From: Acidimicrobiia bacterium
Lineage (GTDB): Bacteria; Actinomycetota; Acidimicrobiia; Spongiisociales; UBA5794
Direction: 5' to 3'
Assembly (NCBI GenBank): GCA_030599515.1
Contig: JAUVNV010000042.1
Coordinates: 1 to 13,137, forward strand
DNA: 13,137 bases
Shown here: piece after piece, positions 1 through 8,041 of the stretch
Layout of the letters: the number at the start of each line of letters is the position of its first letter
Position numbering within the stretch: position 1 is the first letter of the stretch
Position numbers and translations under genes: made by a program
The notes under the pieces: generated by a model
The model's database searches: none
What the model was told of the DNA's origin: nothing
Seen by the model: only the letters and a program-made list of their open reading frames with translations

Positions 1-136
1 CGTCACTCAGCGAATCGATCCTGTTCTTGACGCTTTGCAGATCACGATCGAGATCGTCGGCTCCGGCCGCGGGCACCGCTGCCAACACCAACACCGCAGT
101 AAGGCCCGCAGCAAGGAGACGCCGTGCTCTGGTCGC
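1..136 (-). CDS. Murein hydrolase activator (EnvC/NlpD-like), 5' part only; start codon apparently lost
   Basis: The sequence shows a classic signal peptide read leftward from 136: n-region TRARR, then a hydrophobic core LLAAGLTAVLVLAAVPAAGA ending in an A-x-A-like cleavage site. It is followed by ADDLDRDLQSVKNRIDSL, the start of a heptad-rich coiled coil. The gene runs off the window. In Actinomycetota ftsX is commonly followed by a secreted coiled-coil protein with a C-terminal M23 (LytM) or similar hydrolase domain that FtsEX activates at the septum, so this identity is inference from context and N-terminus; the catalytic domain is not visible. Oddity: no ATG, GTG or TTG exists in this frame between the in-frame stop near 239 and the GTG at 92-94, which would cut into the signal core. 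The codon at 134-136 is GCG; one base change at 135 would make it GTG and give an ideal start. Confidence 0.6.
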
Positions 137-1020
137 GCGCGCAGGTACTTGTGGACCGTGAGGCTCAGGCCGCTGCCGATGAGACCGGCAAGCACCCCGA
201 ACAGCAGGACCAGCGTTCCCTGCGTGAAGAGATAATCATTCTGAACTGCGACGTTGATCCAGTCCGGCAGGTCGGTGAGACGATCGACTGCCAGTTGCTG
301 CGCTATGACGACGAAGCCCACAGCAAGGGCAGCCCCCGAGAAACCTTCGATCGCGCCCTCGAGAAGGAACGGAACTCGCACGAACCAGTTCGACGCACCG
401 ACGAGTCGCATGATCTCGATCTCTTCGCGGCGCGCGTAGATGGCCATGTGAATCGTGTTCGAGATCAATGCCACTGCGGCGATTCCGAGAGCAACCGCCA
501 GAAGCCAGAACATCATGCGTAACCCATCTCGCAGCGAGATCATCGCGTCGATGGCTTGCCCGGCAGATTGGACGCGCAGCAGCCCCGGCGTGGCCTGGAG
601 ACGCGTCACGATCGTCTGGTAGTCGTCTGGGTCGACAGGTTTGATTCGGAGCGACGCCGGAACGATATCGGGGCTCTCTTCGATCACGCGCAACGTAGCC
701 GGCTGGTTCGAGAGCAGAATTCGTGCCTCTTCGAGAGCTGCGGCCTTCGAGACGAAGGTGACGGCTTCGACTTCAGACCAACTCTCCATCTCGGCCTGCA
801 TCTCGTCGACCGCCGTAAGTGCGTCATCGCGCACGAAGGCGATCACTCGAACGTCCTCGGCCCACTGGAGGGTGTTGATTCGAACCACTTCACCGAAGAC
901 GAGCGTTCCAAAGGTGAGTGTCAGGGAGATGAAGACGGCCAGAACGGCGCCCAACACAACCAGACCGTTGCGCCCGATGTTGGCGAATGCCTCGCGTAGA
1001 ACGTAGGAGACGCGGGTCAT
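7..1020 (-). CDS. ftsX: Cell division protein FtsX (ABC transporter-like permease)
   Basis: FtsX is the inner-membrane partner of the ATPase FtsE; it transmits ATP hydrolysis to periplasmic or cell-wall murein hydrolase activators during division. The sequence shows the family layout: short cytoplasmic N-terminus, TM1 at about residues 20-45, an extracellular domain at about 50-160 (ECD), then three TM segments at about 168-192, 218-245 and 265-290. The cytoplasmic loop ARREEIEIMRLVGAS is the characteristic FtsX/MacB-like coupling motif. Its ATG overlaps the ftsE stop as ATGA, so the two are translationally coupled. As written the frame is open for 337 codons, but homology-like sequence ends at HKYLRA (residue 295, base 136). 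The last 42 residues (Cys/Trp/Arg/Pro-rich) look like read-through into the next gene's signal peptide in the wrong frame. The true end is probably at 133-136; see the finding on base 135. Confidence 0.93.
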   Translation of the reverse strand: MTRVSYVLREAFANIGRNGLVVLGAVLAVFISLTLTFGTLVFGEVVRINTLQWAEDVRVIAFVRDDALTAVDEMQAEMESWSEVEAVTFVSKAAALEEARILLSNQPATLRVIEESPDIVPASLRIKPVDPDDYQTIVTRLQATPGLLRVQSAGQAIDAMISLRDGLRMMFWLLAVALGIAAVALISNTIHMAIYARREEIEIMRLVGASNWFVRVPFLLEGAIEGFSGAALAVGFVVIAQQLAVDRLTDLPDWINVAVQNDYLFTQGTLVLLFGVLAGLIGSGLSLTVHKYLRARPEHGVSLLRALLRCWCWQRCPRPEPTISIVICKASRTGSIR

Positions 1021-1976
1021 CCGTCGGCCTCCTCATCGGCTCCCGGTTCGTCGTCGGGACCCTCGTCATCTGCGGTGGTCTCCGGCTCGCGTCGCACGTC
1101 GTCCTCGACCGATTCGTCTTCGAGGCCAGTGGTCTCCTCCGAAGGAGCCGGCTCTTCAGCCGACGAACCGGTAGCCGTCGGATCTTCAACGTCGAGTGTC
1201 GTGGTGGCGGTGCCTTCGGCCGTGGCAGTGGTGTCGGCGTCGTCAACGATGTCCGTGACAAGGATGGGGGAGTCCGGGGCATCGGCATCCAGATAGTTCG
1301 TCTCGTAGACACCACGGCTCTCGTCGCGAACGACACGACCACGCTCGAGCTGGATGACCCTGCGACGCATCGCATCGACGATCGCGTGGTCGTGGGTTGC
1401 CATGACAACGGTTGTACCCGTCCGATTGATCCGATCGAGGATGCGCATGATCCCCACCGATGTCGCGGGATCGAGGTTCCCGGTCGGCTCGTCGGCAAGA
1501 ACGATGAGAGGTCGATTCACGAAGGCTCGAGCCACCGAAACTCGCTGCTGCTCGCCCCCAGAGAGTCGTCGTGGCAGCCGCTCGGCCATCTCGGAGAGGC
1601 CGACGAGTCTGAGAACCTGTGGAACCTGACCGTCGATCGCTGAACGCGACTTTCCCGTCACCTCCATGGCGAATGCGACGTTCTCATAGACGGTCTTGGT
1701 CGGGAGGAGCTTGAAATCCTGAAACACAGTGCCGATGGATCGACGGAGGTGGGGAATCTTCCATCCCGGCAGTTCGGAGGCATGCTTCCCCGCGATCCAG
1801 ATGTCGCCGTTGGTCGGCTTCTCCTCGCGCATCATGAGGCGGATGAGCGTCGACTTCCCGGACCCCGAGGGACCCACGAGAAAGACGAACTCACCTTTGT
1901 TGATGTCGAGATCGACGTCTTTGACGGCTACGACACCACCGTCGTAAACCTTCGTCACATTATCGAGACGGATCAT
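1017..1976 (-). CDS. ftsE: Cell division ATP-binding protein FtsE with long acidic C-terminal tail
   Basis: FtsE is the cytoplasmic ABC ATPase that drives FtsX. Visible motifs, numbered from the ATG at 1976: Walker A GPSGSGKS (35-42), Q-loop Q86 in TVFQDF, signature LSGGEQQR (138-145), Walker B LIVLADEP (157-164), and switch His195 in ATHDH. The start at 1976 is chosen because MIRLDNVTKVY is the family N-terminus and AGGG lies about 7 bases upstream; an in-frame ATG at 2018 would add 14 unconvincing residues. The ATPase domain ends near residue 225, where most FtsE proteins stop at about 220-230 aa. Here about 95 further residues follow, dominated by Asp, Glu, Thr and Pro, with no hydrophobic core and so probably disordered. 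The stop overlaps the ftsX start (ATGA). Upstream is prfB, separated by 191 bases that hold a palindrome and a heptamer array. Confidence 0.95.
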   Translation of the reverse strand: MIRLDNVTKVYDGGVVAVKDVDLDINKGEFVFLVGPSGSGKSTLIRLMMREEKPTNGDIWIAGKHASELPGWKIPHLRRSIGTVFQDFKLLPTKTVYENVAFAMEVTGKSRSAIDGQVPQVLRLVGLSEMAERLPRRLSGGEQQRVSVARAFVNRPLIVLADEPTGNLDPATSVGIMRILDRINRTGTTVVMATHDHAIVDAMRRRVIQLERGRVVRDESRGVYETNYLDADAPDSPILVTDIVDDADTTATAEGTATTTLDVEDPTATGSSAEEPAPSEETTGLEDESVEDDVRREPETTADDEGPDDEPGADEEADG

Positions 1977-2013
1977 GAAATCCCTATCGCGGCTTCGTAG
2001 TCCTACCCCACCC

Positions 2014-2027
2014 GCCAACGCGTTGGC
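2014..2027. other. 14-bp perfect palindrome upstream of ftsE
   Basis: GCCAACGCGTTGGC reads identically on both strands and ends 37 bases upstream of the ftsE ATG. It lies in the short stretch between the heptamer array and ftsE, where a promoter for ftsEX would be expected; a TAACCT hexamer sits just upstream of it on the minus strand as a weak -10 candidate. It could be a dimeric repressor operator or simply a short cruciform. The palindrome is certain; its role is a guess. Confidence 0.4.
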
Positions 2028-2074
2028 AGGTTACCCGCGGACCTCGCATAGAAGAGGATTTGCGAAGGAGTTGC

Positions 2075-2172
2075 GAGCCACAAGCCGGGCCGCTCACGCC
2101 CACGAATCAGACCGGCACTCACCGGCTCGAAGCTCGTGGCTCCTGGCTCATGGCCTGCAGCTCAGAGCTACT
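2075..2172. repeat. Degenerate 7-bp-period array (GAGCCAC-like), inverted halves
   Basis: On the plus strand the clear units are GAGCCAC and AAGCCGG at 2075-2088, then GGCTCGA, AGCTCGT, GGCTCCT, GGCTCAT, GGCCTGC, AGCTCAG and AGCTACT from 2124 to 2172, all in one unbroken 7-base register. The middle units (2089-2123) are too degenerate to align. The left half reads GAGCC and the right half GGCTC, so the array is an imperfect inverted pair that could fold into a long hairpin at the end of the prfB transcript. The last unit contains the prfB TAG stop (2168-2170), so the array starts exactly where coding ends. It resembles the heptanucleotide STRR repeats described in heterocystous cyanobacteria, but no homology is claimed. 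Confidence 0.6.
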
Positions 2173-3275
2173 TCGCTTCTTCTCTTCGCCACCGCAGATA
2201 GCTGTCGATCAATGGATCCAAGTCGCCGTCGAGAACTCCGTGGATGTTCCCAATCTCGTGGCCCGTACGGAGGTCTTTGACCATCTGGTACGGCTGGAGG
2301 ACGTAGGAGCGGATCTGGCGTCCCCAACCGGCCTCGGTTTGGTCCCCACGGATGGCATCGACCTCTTGCTGCTGCTCGACACGTGCCCGCTCGGCCAGTC
2401 GCGCGGCGAGGAGATGCATGGCCCGCACCCGGTTCTGCGTCTGGGATCGTTCGGCCTGACAGCTCACGACGACACCAGTGGGCAAGTGTGTGAGCCGGAC
2501 CGCCGAATCGGTCTTGTTGATGTGCTGGCCACCGGCACCGGATGCCCGGTATGTGTCGACGCGGAGATCCTCCGTGTTGATCTCGACCTCTTTGACGTCG
2601 ACCTCGGGGATGACGTCGACACCAGCAAATGCCGTGTGGCGTCGGGCATTCGAGTCGAATGGACTGATCCGCACCAGCCGATGCACGCCGCGTTCACTCT
2701 CGAAGATCCCGTAGGCGTGGTCACCCTTGATCGTGATCGTGGCCGACTTGATGCCCGCTTCCTCACCAACCTGGTACTCGTCGACCTCGAAGGTGAGCTC
2801 TGTTCGTTCGAGGTATCGCAAATACATGCGAAACAGCATCTCCGCCCAGTCCTGAGCATCGACGCCGCCGGCACCGGCATGGACGGACATGATCGCAGTC
2901 GAATCGTCGTGTGGACCGAAGAAGAGCGTCTCACGCTCGAGGCGGCTGAGTATCGCCTCGGTTTCCCGCAGCTCTGTCATCGCGTCATCGAGGCCTGACG
3001 AATCGTCTTCTTCAACGGCGAGTTCGATCAACACCTCGGCGTCGTCGAGCGCCTCGCCCAGGGTCGCTACCTGCTCGATCGTGCGTTCGTGTCGAGCGAG
3101 CGTTCGGGTCACTTCGAGCGCGCGGTCCTGGTCGTCCCACAGATTGGGCGCGGATGCCTGCTGCCTCAGTTCGACGAGTTCCTGTTCCTTGCCGGCAATG
3201 TCAAAGGAACCTCCTGGCGTCGTCGAGGCGAGACCGCAGGTCGTTCAGAAGTGAGCGCAAGTCGTTCGGTTCCAT
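2168..3275 (-). CDS. prfB: Peptide chain release factor 2 (RF2), expressed by programmed +1 frameshift
   Basis: RF2 recognises UGA and UAA stops in the ribosomal A site and triggers peptide release. The main frame carries the stop-recognition tripeptide SPF (in RISPFDSNARRH) and the catalytic loop GAGGQHINKTDSAVR. The first frame starts at ATG 3275 (MEPNDLRSLLNDLRSRL...) and ends after 24 codons at an in-frame UGA (3201-3203). A +1 shift at CTT-TGA-C joins it to DIAGKEQELVEL..., giving 368 residues, the normal RF2 length (about 365). Taking only the long open frame from the GTG at 3112 would give a protein 54 residues short at the N-terminus, so that is not the real start. The gene itself ends in TAG, which RF1 reads. 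It lies 27 bases after the alpha/beta-hydrolase gene and upstream of ftsE, as in many actinobacteria. Confidence 0.97.
3200..3215 (-). promoter_or_regulatory. prfB programmed +1 ribosomal frameshift signal
   Basis: Reading the minus strand, 3215 to 3200 is AGGAGG-TTC-CTT-TGA-C. The Shine-Dalgarno-like AGGAGG lies three bases before the slip codon CTT, followed by UGA and C, the known prfB autoregulation arrangement. When RF2 is scarce the ribosome pauses at UGA, the internal SD pairs with 16S rRNA, and the P-site tRNA slips +1. Here the SD is a perfect six-base anti-SD complement, whereas E. coli has AGGGGG. All elements are read directly from the sequence; the mechanism is established for the family. 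Confidence 0.96.
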
Positions 3276-3302
3276 GGTGGGATGAGCGTACCCGTCAGCG
3301 GG

Positions 3303-5339
3303 TCACTGCACTTCCTCGGGTCCGGCATGTGTGCCGTGGAACTTCTTGAACCACCGCGCTCCCGATGTACGGGTGATCTGGAGCGGGACCCCGGCCCCGG
3401 TGCGGAGCACCCCGGTCTGCTCATCCACATAGGTTGTTCCCCGGTACTGCGGTGCGGCCGGGGCATCTTCAGCCTTCGACGCCTTGATTCGCTCCGCCCT
3501 CTCCAACTCGAGTGTCACAAGCTGTCGCTCGATCGACTCGATCTGATCATCGGTGATGTCGCGGAACCCGTAAGCGGCTCGCACCATGCGAGCCATGTCC
3601 CGACGGTAGTCGTGGCCGAACGAGCCGAAGTGGCCCGGCACGGTGACCATGGCGTTCATGGCATCGATCGCGACCTGGAGGAACGTCGTCATGGGTGTGT
3701 AGTCCATGTCCTCCGGGACTCCCCGACCCGGCGTACCTTCGAGCCAGTCCGGCTTGCGGACCATGAGGTCGGTGGAGAGCATGGCGATTGGATCGTTGTC
3801 GTGACTGAGGATCGTCGCACGGAGCTTGTCTTGCTGCTCGGCGCTCAGCTCCTCGATCTCACCCGGGTTGTCGAACACGCCGACGGAACCTTCCGGCACG
3901 ACATCCGATCGGCCGCCGGCCATGCCGTTGCGAGACCACTTCGCGAGACCGGGGAGACCGACCCACAAGGCGTTGTCGATCCCGTAGTGATCGAACCCGT
4001 CGATTCCCTGATACATGAGGACATCTGAACTCGCCCACGCACCAAGGCTCTCACCGAAGACGAAGACCTTCGGCCGCTTCCCCGGTGGTCGTTCGGCGAG
4101 ACGTTGGCGCACACTCCAGAGCAGAGCTCTGAACTGGTGCCGCCCGAGGGCCACCTTCTGCACGGAGAGGAACGACGGGAACCGTCCGTACTGGATGAGA
4201 CACGTCGCGATGTCACCTTTGGTAAGGAACTCGGCGCTCTCGATCATGGTCTGATCGACCCACCCCGTACCGGTCGGCGAGACGAGGAGAAGATTGGCCC
4301 GATCGAAGGCTCCCGTCCGCTCCAGTTCGGCCATCGCCATCTCTGTTCTGCCCATCGAGTACATGGGCTCGGAGTTGTATCCGATGAAGACACGGATCGG
4401 TGTCTTCTTGGCCGGTTCTCCGAGAACTTCCTCGATCAGTTCGGATGAGACGACATCGGTCACGAAGCGTCGCCCCTGCAGACCCAGATCTACGAACGGC
4501 GACGTGCTCTCCTCGCTACCCGAGACCAACGGCGACAGCGGGGGCATCGCATACGCCGGTTCGACCTTCTCGTTCGCCCGACCGATGTAGCCGACCCCGG
4601 CGTTGTAGAGCGTGACGGCGCCGCCCGCCCAAATGGCGGCGTTGGCGATGCCACCGATCACACGCTTGGTGGGTCCCGGCCCGAGGAAGCGCACGAGTCC
4701 GTTGCGTGAGGCGATGTACCCCTTGCCGAGTCCCGACCCGGCGGCGTACGTGGCCCAACCCATGGCGATGGCCATCGGGAGTTCGTTCTTCTGCTCGACC
4801 GGCCAGCGCTTGATGACCTGCTTGCGCTCCTTGAGGTTCTTCCCCGCCAGGGCCACCATTCCTGCGGTGACGGCGGCCGACGCGAGCATGGGGCGGAGAA
4901 TCGCATCGTTGCGGCTTCCCGCAGCCGCCGACACGCTGGTGTCGTACAACGCTCCGGAGACCGCCACTGCGGCGAGCATCTGACCGCCGCTGCGGACGCC
5001 GGACCGCCAGAGCGATTCCCCCTGCCGCTGTGGGATCATCGCCAGGCCCGCCCCGGTGGCACCGATCGCTCCCCGGATCGCGAGCTTCATCGAGAGTCGT
5101 GCGGAGTTGGGCGTGACCCGTCGGGTTCCCTTTTCGGCGATCGCGACGAGGCTGCGGGCGGTGAGACCGGCGAGGCCCATCATGATCCCCTGTTGCATCG
5201 ACGTTCTGGGCATCAGAGAGGGCTCGAACGACGACGCCATCGCCATGCCCTCGAGTGGGCCGCCTGGAGACGAAAGCAGAGGATTCACGATGTCTGCGGC
5301 TTTGACCGCGGTGCTCTTGAGTTCCATGGAACTGAGCAT
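3303..5339 (-). CDS. Membrane-anchored alpha/beta-hydrolase family protein (PF10081 / DUF2319 type)
   Basis: 678 residues. The N-terminal half has several weakly hydrophobic Gly/Ala-rich helices (about 50-70, 88-105, 120-165, 185-205, 225-252), matching the membrane domain (PF15420 type) that precedes the hydrolase in this family. The catalytic half (about 310-595) holds SPTGTGWVDQ (354-363), GDIATCLIQYGRFPS (375-389) and the nucleophile elbow GESLGAWAS with Ser431. LSHDNDPI (Asp514 or Asp516) and FGHDYRRD (His576) are candidates for the rest of the triad. Residues 605-678 are a polar tail. Mycobacterial relatives such as Rv1069c are membrane proteins of unsettled function; esterase or lipase activity on lipids is inference. 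The start is taken at ATG 5339, 9 bases after the secA stop, but ATG 5327 (MELKS) is equally possible; neither has a clear ribosome-binding site. It is probably co-transcribed with secA. Confidence 0.82.
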   Translation of the reverse strand: MLSSMELKSTAVKAADIVNPLLSSPGGPLEGMAMASSFEPSLMPRTSMQQGIMMGLAGLTARSLVAIAEKGTRRVTPNSARLSMKLAIRGAIGATGAGLAMIPQRQGESLWRSGVRSGGQMLAAVAVSGALYDTSVSAAAGSRNDAILRPMLASAAVTAGMVALAGKNLKERKQVIKRWPVEQKNELPMAIAMGWATYAAGSGLGKGYIASRNGLVRFLGPGPTKRVIGGIANAAIWAGGAVTLYNAGVGYIGRANEKVEPAYAMPPLSPLVSGSEESTSPFVDLGLQGRRFVTDVVSSELIEEVLGEPAKKTPIRVFIGYNSEPMYSMGRTEMAMAELERTGAFDRANLLLVSPTGTGWVDQTMIESAEFLTKGDIATCLIQYGRFPSFLSVQKVALGRHQFRALLWSVRQRLAERPPGKRPKVFVFGESLGAWASSDVLMYQGIDGFDHYGIDNALWVGLPGLAKWSRNGMAGGRSDVVPEGSVGVFDNPGEIEELSAEQQDKLRATILSHDNDPIAMLSTDLMVRKPDWLEGTPGRGVPEDMDYTPMTTFLQVAIDAMNAMVTVPGHFGSFGHDYRRDMARMVRAAYGFRDITDDQIESIERQLVTLELERAERIKASKAEDAPAAPQYRGTTYVDEQTGVLRTGAGVPLQITRTSGARWFKKFHGTHAGPEEVQ

Positions 5340-5348
5340 ACCGTTGGT

Positions 5349-8000
5349 CTACGCCAGGGGTTCGGCCCCGACGGCGCCGTGACAGCGCTTGTATTTCTTC
5401 CCGGATCCGCACGGGCAGGGAGCGTTGCGCCCCACCTTCTTGTCGGTTCGAATGACCTGCTTCTGCTTGAGTTGCTGAACAGACTTCGCCGATGAGGTGG
5501 TGACCTGAGCTCTGGGGGCTTCCTGCTTCTGGACCACGTCGACATGGAACATGTAGCGGATGGAGTCGTGCTTCACAGCGTCGACCAACTCCTCGAAGTA
5601 GTCGAAGCCCTCGCGCTGGTACTCGACGAGCGGGTCTTTCTGGCCCATCGCCCGCAGTCCGATTCCGGAACGGAGGTAGTCCATCTCGGCGAGATGCTCC
5701 CTCCACTTGTTATCGATGACCGACAGGGTGACGGTGCGCTCGAGTTGACGCATGACGTTGGAACCGAACTGTGCTTCTCGTGCCGCGTACACGGCATCGG
5801 CATCGGCCACGTAGGCGTCGATGACCTCGTCGACCGTGAGGAGTTCGGGGCCGCTGAAAGATACTTCGCTGATCGTCGGCTCGTAGATCGCCTTCATTCG
5901 GACCTCGAGGTCTGCCCAGTCCCACTCAGAAGCATCGACGCCTGCTGTCATCACCTCGACTTCGAACTCGATGACCTCAGCACGCCATCCAGCGAGCAAC
6001 TCATCTGTGTCCTCACCATCGAGGATCTGGTTCCGCCACTTGTAGATGATCTGACGTTGAGTGTTCATCACCTCGTCGTACTTGAGCACGTTCTTGCGGA
6101 TCTCGAAGTTCTGGGACTCGACCTGCGACTGTGCTCGCTCGATCGCCTTCGTCACCATCTTGTGCTCGATGGGAACATCCGGCGGAATCCGCAGCCGCTC
6201 CATGATCGACGCCACTCGCTCGTTGGCGAACCGACGCATGAGATCGTCCTCGAGCGACAGATAGAAGCGGGACTCCCCCGGGTCGCCCTGCCTGCCGGAA
6301 CGGCCTCGTAGCTGGTTGTCGATGCGGCGCGAATCGTGCCGTTCGGTGCCGAGCACGTACAAGCCTCCCGCGTCGAGCACCTGTTGCCTCTGCTGCTCCG
6401 TCTCAACCCTGAATCGCTCGATCGAAGCAGCGAGCGTCGCTTCGTACGTCGGATCGTCCTTTGGAATTTCTTTGCGGATTATCTCAGATCGGGCGAGTTC
6501 CTCAGGATTCCCGCCGAGTTGGATGTCGACGCCTCGCCCCGCCATGTTGGTCGCGACCGTGACCGATCCCAGCTGCCCGGCCTGGGCGATGATGTGGGCC
6601 TCCCGCTCATGCTGCTTGGCGTTGAGGACTTCGTGCTTGATGCCCCGGCGCTTCAGCGTGTTGGCGAGTCGTTCGGATTTCTCGATCGAAATGGTTCCGA
6701 CGAGGATGGGCTGGCCGCGTTTGCTCCGCTCTTCGATGTCGTCGGAGAGGGCGGCGAACTTGTGATCCTCGTCGAGGTAGACGACGTCTGCCTGGTCCAT
6801 ACGGGCGATCGGCTGGTTCGTCGGGACGTCGAGCACCTCGAGTCCGTAGATCCCGTGGAACTCCCCGGCCTCGGTGAGGGCCGTGCCGGTCATCCCCGCG
6901 AGCTTCTCGTACATCCGGAAGTAGTTCTGAAGGGTGATCGTGGCGAGGGTCTGGTTCTCCTCTTTGATGTGGACGCCCTCCTTCGCCTCGATCGCCTGGT
7001 GGAGGCCCTCGGAGTAGCGTCGGCCTTCGAGCACTCGGCCGGTGAACTCGTCGACGATCATGATCTCGCCGTTCTTGATGAGGTAGTCGACGTCGCGGTG
7101 ATAGAGCCCTTTCGCCTTCAATGCCACATCGAGATGGTGGATGAAGTCGACGTTGGCAAAGTCGTACATGTTCTCGACGCCGAGGATCTGCTCAACTTGG
7201 GTGACACCGATCTCTGTGACGATGACCTGCCGCTTCTTTTCATCGACCTCGTAGTGCTCATCTCGTCGGAGCCTCTCGACGATGCGGGCGAAATCTCGAT
7301 ACCACTTCCCGGTCTCCCCGACCCGTCCGGAGATGATGAGCGGAGTCCTCGCTTCATCGATGAGAATCGAGTCGACCTCGTCAACGATTCCGAAGTGGTG
7401 GCCCCGTTGGGTTCGGTCCTCGGGACGCATCGTCATGTTGTCCCTGAGGTAGTCGAATCCGAACTCGTTGTTCGTTCCGTACGTGATGTCGGCGTCGTAG
7501 GCCGGTTTGCGCTCCTGCGGCGTCATGTCGGCCTGGATGAGTCCCACTTTGAGATCGAGGAAGCGGAGGATCTGCCCCATCCAGTTCGAGTCGCGCGCTG
7601 CGAGGTAGTCGTTGACGGTGACGATGTGGACGCCCTTCCCGCTGAGCGCGTTCAGGTAGGACGGCATCGTGGAGACGAGCGTCTTCCCCTCACCGGTACG
7701 CATCTCGGAGATCATCCCCCGATGGAGCGTGCCGGCTCCGATGATCTGGACGTCGAAGTGACGCTGACCGAGCGTTCGCTTCGCCGCTTCACGAACGACG
7801 GCGTATGCCTCTTCCTCGAGATCGTCGACCGGTTCGCCGTTGCGGATGCGATTGCGGAACTCGGCGGTCTTCGCCACGAGATCGTCGTCGCTCAGTTGCT
7901 CGGTCTCCGGTTCGAGTGCGTTGACACGCGTGACAAGGTCTTCAAGTTCCTTGAGGCGCTTGCCCTCCCCGAACCGAAGAGCTTTGGAAAAGATGGACAT
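5349..8000 (-). CDS. secA: Preprotein translocase ATPase SecA
   Basis: SecA is the motor that pushes unfolded precursor proteins through SecYEG. The 883 residues are complete: Walker A in MRTGEGKT (100-107), TVNDYLAARD, Walker B DEVD (207-210) followed by ILIDEARTPLIISG, the preprotein-binding and second nucleotide-binding domains (VATNMAGRGVDIQLGG, LRGRSGRQGDPG), the helical scaffold, and a C-terminal zinc motif CPCGSGKKYKRCH (862-874) of the SecB/ribosome-binding type. An intact zinc tail is notable because many actinobacterial SecA1 proteins keep it although SecB is often absent. The ATG at 8000 has no Shine-Dalgarno sequence; a TATCAT hexamer ends 9 bases upstream, so a leaderless transcript is plausible. 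It is the first gene of the minus-strand block secA - hydrolase - prfB. Confidence 0.98.
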   Translation of the reverse strand: MSIFSKALRFGEGKRLKELEDLVTRVNALEPETEQLSDDDLVAKTAEFRNRIRNGEPVDDLEEEAYAVVREAAKRTLGQRHFDVQIIGAGTLHRGMISEMRTGEGKTLVSTMPSYLNALSGKGVHIVTVNDYLAARDSNWMGQILRFLDLKVGLIQADMTPQERKPAYDADITYGTNNEFGFDYLRDNMTMRPEDRTQRGHHFGIVDEVDSILIDEARTPLIISGRVGETGKWYRDFARIVERLRRDEHYEVDEKKRQVIVTEIGVTQVEQILGVENMYDFANVDFIHHLDVALKAKGLYHRDVDYLIKNGEIMIVDEFTGRVLEGRRYSEGLHQAIEAKEGVHIKEENQTLATITLQNYFRMYEKLAGMTGTALTEAGEFHGIYGLEVLDVPTNQPIARMDQADVVYLDEDHKFAALSDDIEERSKRGQPILVGTISIEKSERLANTLKRRGIKHEVLNAKQHEREAHIIAQAGQLGSVTVATNMAGRGVDIQLGGNPEELARSEIIRKEIPKDDPTYEATLAASIERFRVETEQQRQQVLDAGGLYVLGTERHDSRRIDNQLRGRSGRQGDPGESRFYLSLEDDLMRRFANERVASIMERLRIPPDVPIEHKMVTKAIERAQSQVESQNFEIRKNVLKYDEVMNTQRQIIYKWRNQILDGEDTDELLAGWRAEVIEFEVEVMTAGVDASEWDWADLEVRMKAIYEPTISEVSFSGPELLTVDEVIDAYVADADAVYAAREAQFGSNVMRQLERTVTLSVIDNKWREHLAEMDYLRSGIGLRAMGQKDPLVEYQREGFDYFEELVDAVKHDSIRYMFHVDVVQKQEAPRAQVTTSSAKSVQQLKQKQVIRTDKKVGRNAPCPCGSGKKYKRCHGAVGAEPLA

Positions 8001-8041
8001 GTGGAGGGGATGATACGGGGGGTGTGCCGTTTGTTGGACAA
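8001..8041 (-). promoter_or_regulatory. Candidate secA promoter giving a leaderless mRNA
   Basis: On the minus strand TATCAT (8010-8015) is a good -10 match and sits only 9 bases before the secA ATG, so transcription would begin at or next to the start codon. TTGTCC (8036-8041) is a possible -35, but the spacing of 20 is too long. The absence of any Shine-Dalgarno sequence before the ATG fits a leaderless start, which is common in actinobacteria. Confidence 0.3.
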
